Shown here piece after piece: positions 5,097 to 5,607 of a DNA stretch of 5,607 nt. The DNA lies in assembly GCA_903868655.1 (NCBI GenBank), contig CAIPWG010000231.1, positions 1 to 5,607 of the forward strand, written 5' to 3'. The stretch comes from an uncultured Sphingomonadales bacterium (GTDB lineage Bacteria > Pseudomonadota > Alphaproteobacteria > Sphingomonadales > Sphingomonadaceae). The position numbers were made by a program, and so were the translations under genes. Every line of letters starts with the position of its first letter. The first letter of the stretch is position 1. The notes below the pieces were generated by a model. It was not told where the DNA came from, made no database searches, and was given only the letters and a program-made list of their open reading frames with translations.

Positions 5097-5607
5097 GCTG
5101 CGACAAGTTCGCCCAACAGGCCATCGAGTAGCGGCATGCCCTGCGGTGTAACGATCAGGCGGTCCCCGTTTTGCCGGACCAGACCGAGATCGCCGTAGAA
5201 GCGGGCCTTGTCTGGGCGGATCAACCGCTCGCGGGGCAGCCCGAAGCGCACGGTCAATTGTGCCAGATCGACACCTTCGTCAAGCCGGAGCCCCATGAGC
5301 AGCGCTTCGCCGGCCTGTTCATCAGGGTCCAGCGCGCGTTCTTCGGCAAGGCCATGGCCGCTGCGACCGAGCGCGGCCAGCCAGTTTTCGGGCTTGCGAT
5401 GGCGCATGGTGGCATGCCCCGAACGACGTCCATGCGCGCCAGGACCAATCCCGACATAATCGCCATAGCGCCAATACGTCAGATTGTGGCGGCTCTGTTC
5501 GCCGCTGCGTGCATGGTTGCTGATTTCATAAGCAGGAAGACCTGCAGCCGCTGTCATCACGCGGGTAGTGGCAAACAGGTCAGCGGCGGCATCGTCGTCG
5601 AGCGGTA
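5093..5607 (-). CDS. hemW: HemW-type radical SAM protein, C-terminal part (5' end beyond window)
   Basis: This is the last 170 residues of a protein of about 380-400 residues. HemW is a radical SAM protein related to the oxygen-independent coproporphyrinogen III oxidase HemN; family members bind haem and are thought to deliver it to respiratory proteins rather than catalyse HemN's reaction. The frame is open to the right edge. It contains GLPAYEISNHAR and then HNLTYWRYGDYVGIGPGAHG, the highly conserved HemW/HemN block, followed by the HemN C-terminal domain with ALLMGLRLDEGVDL and the closing winged-helix-like part (RLIVTPQGMPLLDGLL). The Cys-rich iron-sulfur motif that separates radical SAM enzymes from decoys lies upstream and cannot be judged here. 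The TGA stop (5095-5093) overlaps the ATG of xerC, so the two are probably one operon. HemW is preferred to HemN because of the recognisable HemW block and short C-terminal domain. Confidence 0.9.
   Translation of the reverse strand, partial: PLDDDAAADLFATTRVMTAAAGLPAYEISNHARSGEQSRHNLTYWRYGDYVGIGPGAHGRRSGHATMRHRKPENWLAALGRSGHGLAEERALDPDEQAGEALLMGLRLDEGVDLAQLTVRFGLPRERLIRPDKARFYGDLGLVRQNGDRLIVTPQGMPLLDGLLGELVAA

Noticed and set aside
1..5607. CRISPR array, tRNA, rRNA or insertion sequence
   Set aside because: No regularly spaced repeats, cloverleaf-like segments, rRNA signatures or terminal inverted repeats with a transposase were seen.

Overview
This GC-rich window (roughly 60% G+C by eye) looks like ordinary chromosome from an alphaproteobacterium. 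The protein sequences and the gene set (Uup-type ABC-F, a small PepSY-type protein beside a PhoP/PhoQ-like pair, XerC next to HemW) most resemble Sphingomonadales. That placement rests on recalled family resemblance, not on a search. No phage, transposon, CRISPR, tRNA or rRNA signature was seen.

Layout: (1) 1-1448, minus strand: most of a Uup-type ABC-F ATPase, whose C-terminus lies beyond the left edge. (2) 1449-1578: a divergent intergenic region. (3) 1579-1965, plus strand: a 128-residue exported protein with a PepSY-like C-terminus. (4) 1966-2098: a leader with nested and interlocked inverted repeats. (5) 2099-2761, plus strand: an OmpR/PhoP-type response regulator whose reading frame is broken by a TAA at codon 45. 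(6) 2727-4193, plus strand: an intact PhoQ-like membrane histidine kinase. (7) 4200-5096, minus strand: xerC, tail-to-tail with the kinase. (8) 5093-5607, minus strand: the C-terminal part of hemW, whose stop overlaps the xerC start as ATGA.

The plus-strand block 1579-4193 reads as a signalling cassette: periplasmic small protein, response regulator, sensor kinase. The order resembles rhizobial FeuN-FeuP-FeuQ, where a small periplasmic protein restrains the kinase. The notable point is that the regulator carries a premature stop upstream of its phosphoacceptor aspartate, while the frame beyond the stop is perfectly kept. Either this strain has recently lost the full-length regulator, leaving an orphan kinase and perhaps a restarted fragment with an intact DNA-binding domain, or the base is a sequence error. 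The minus-strand pair hemW-xerC and the divergent uup gene are housekeeping genes. I see no convincing new multi-gene system; the broken regulator is the main item worth checking.
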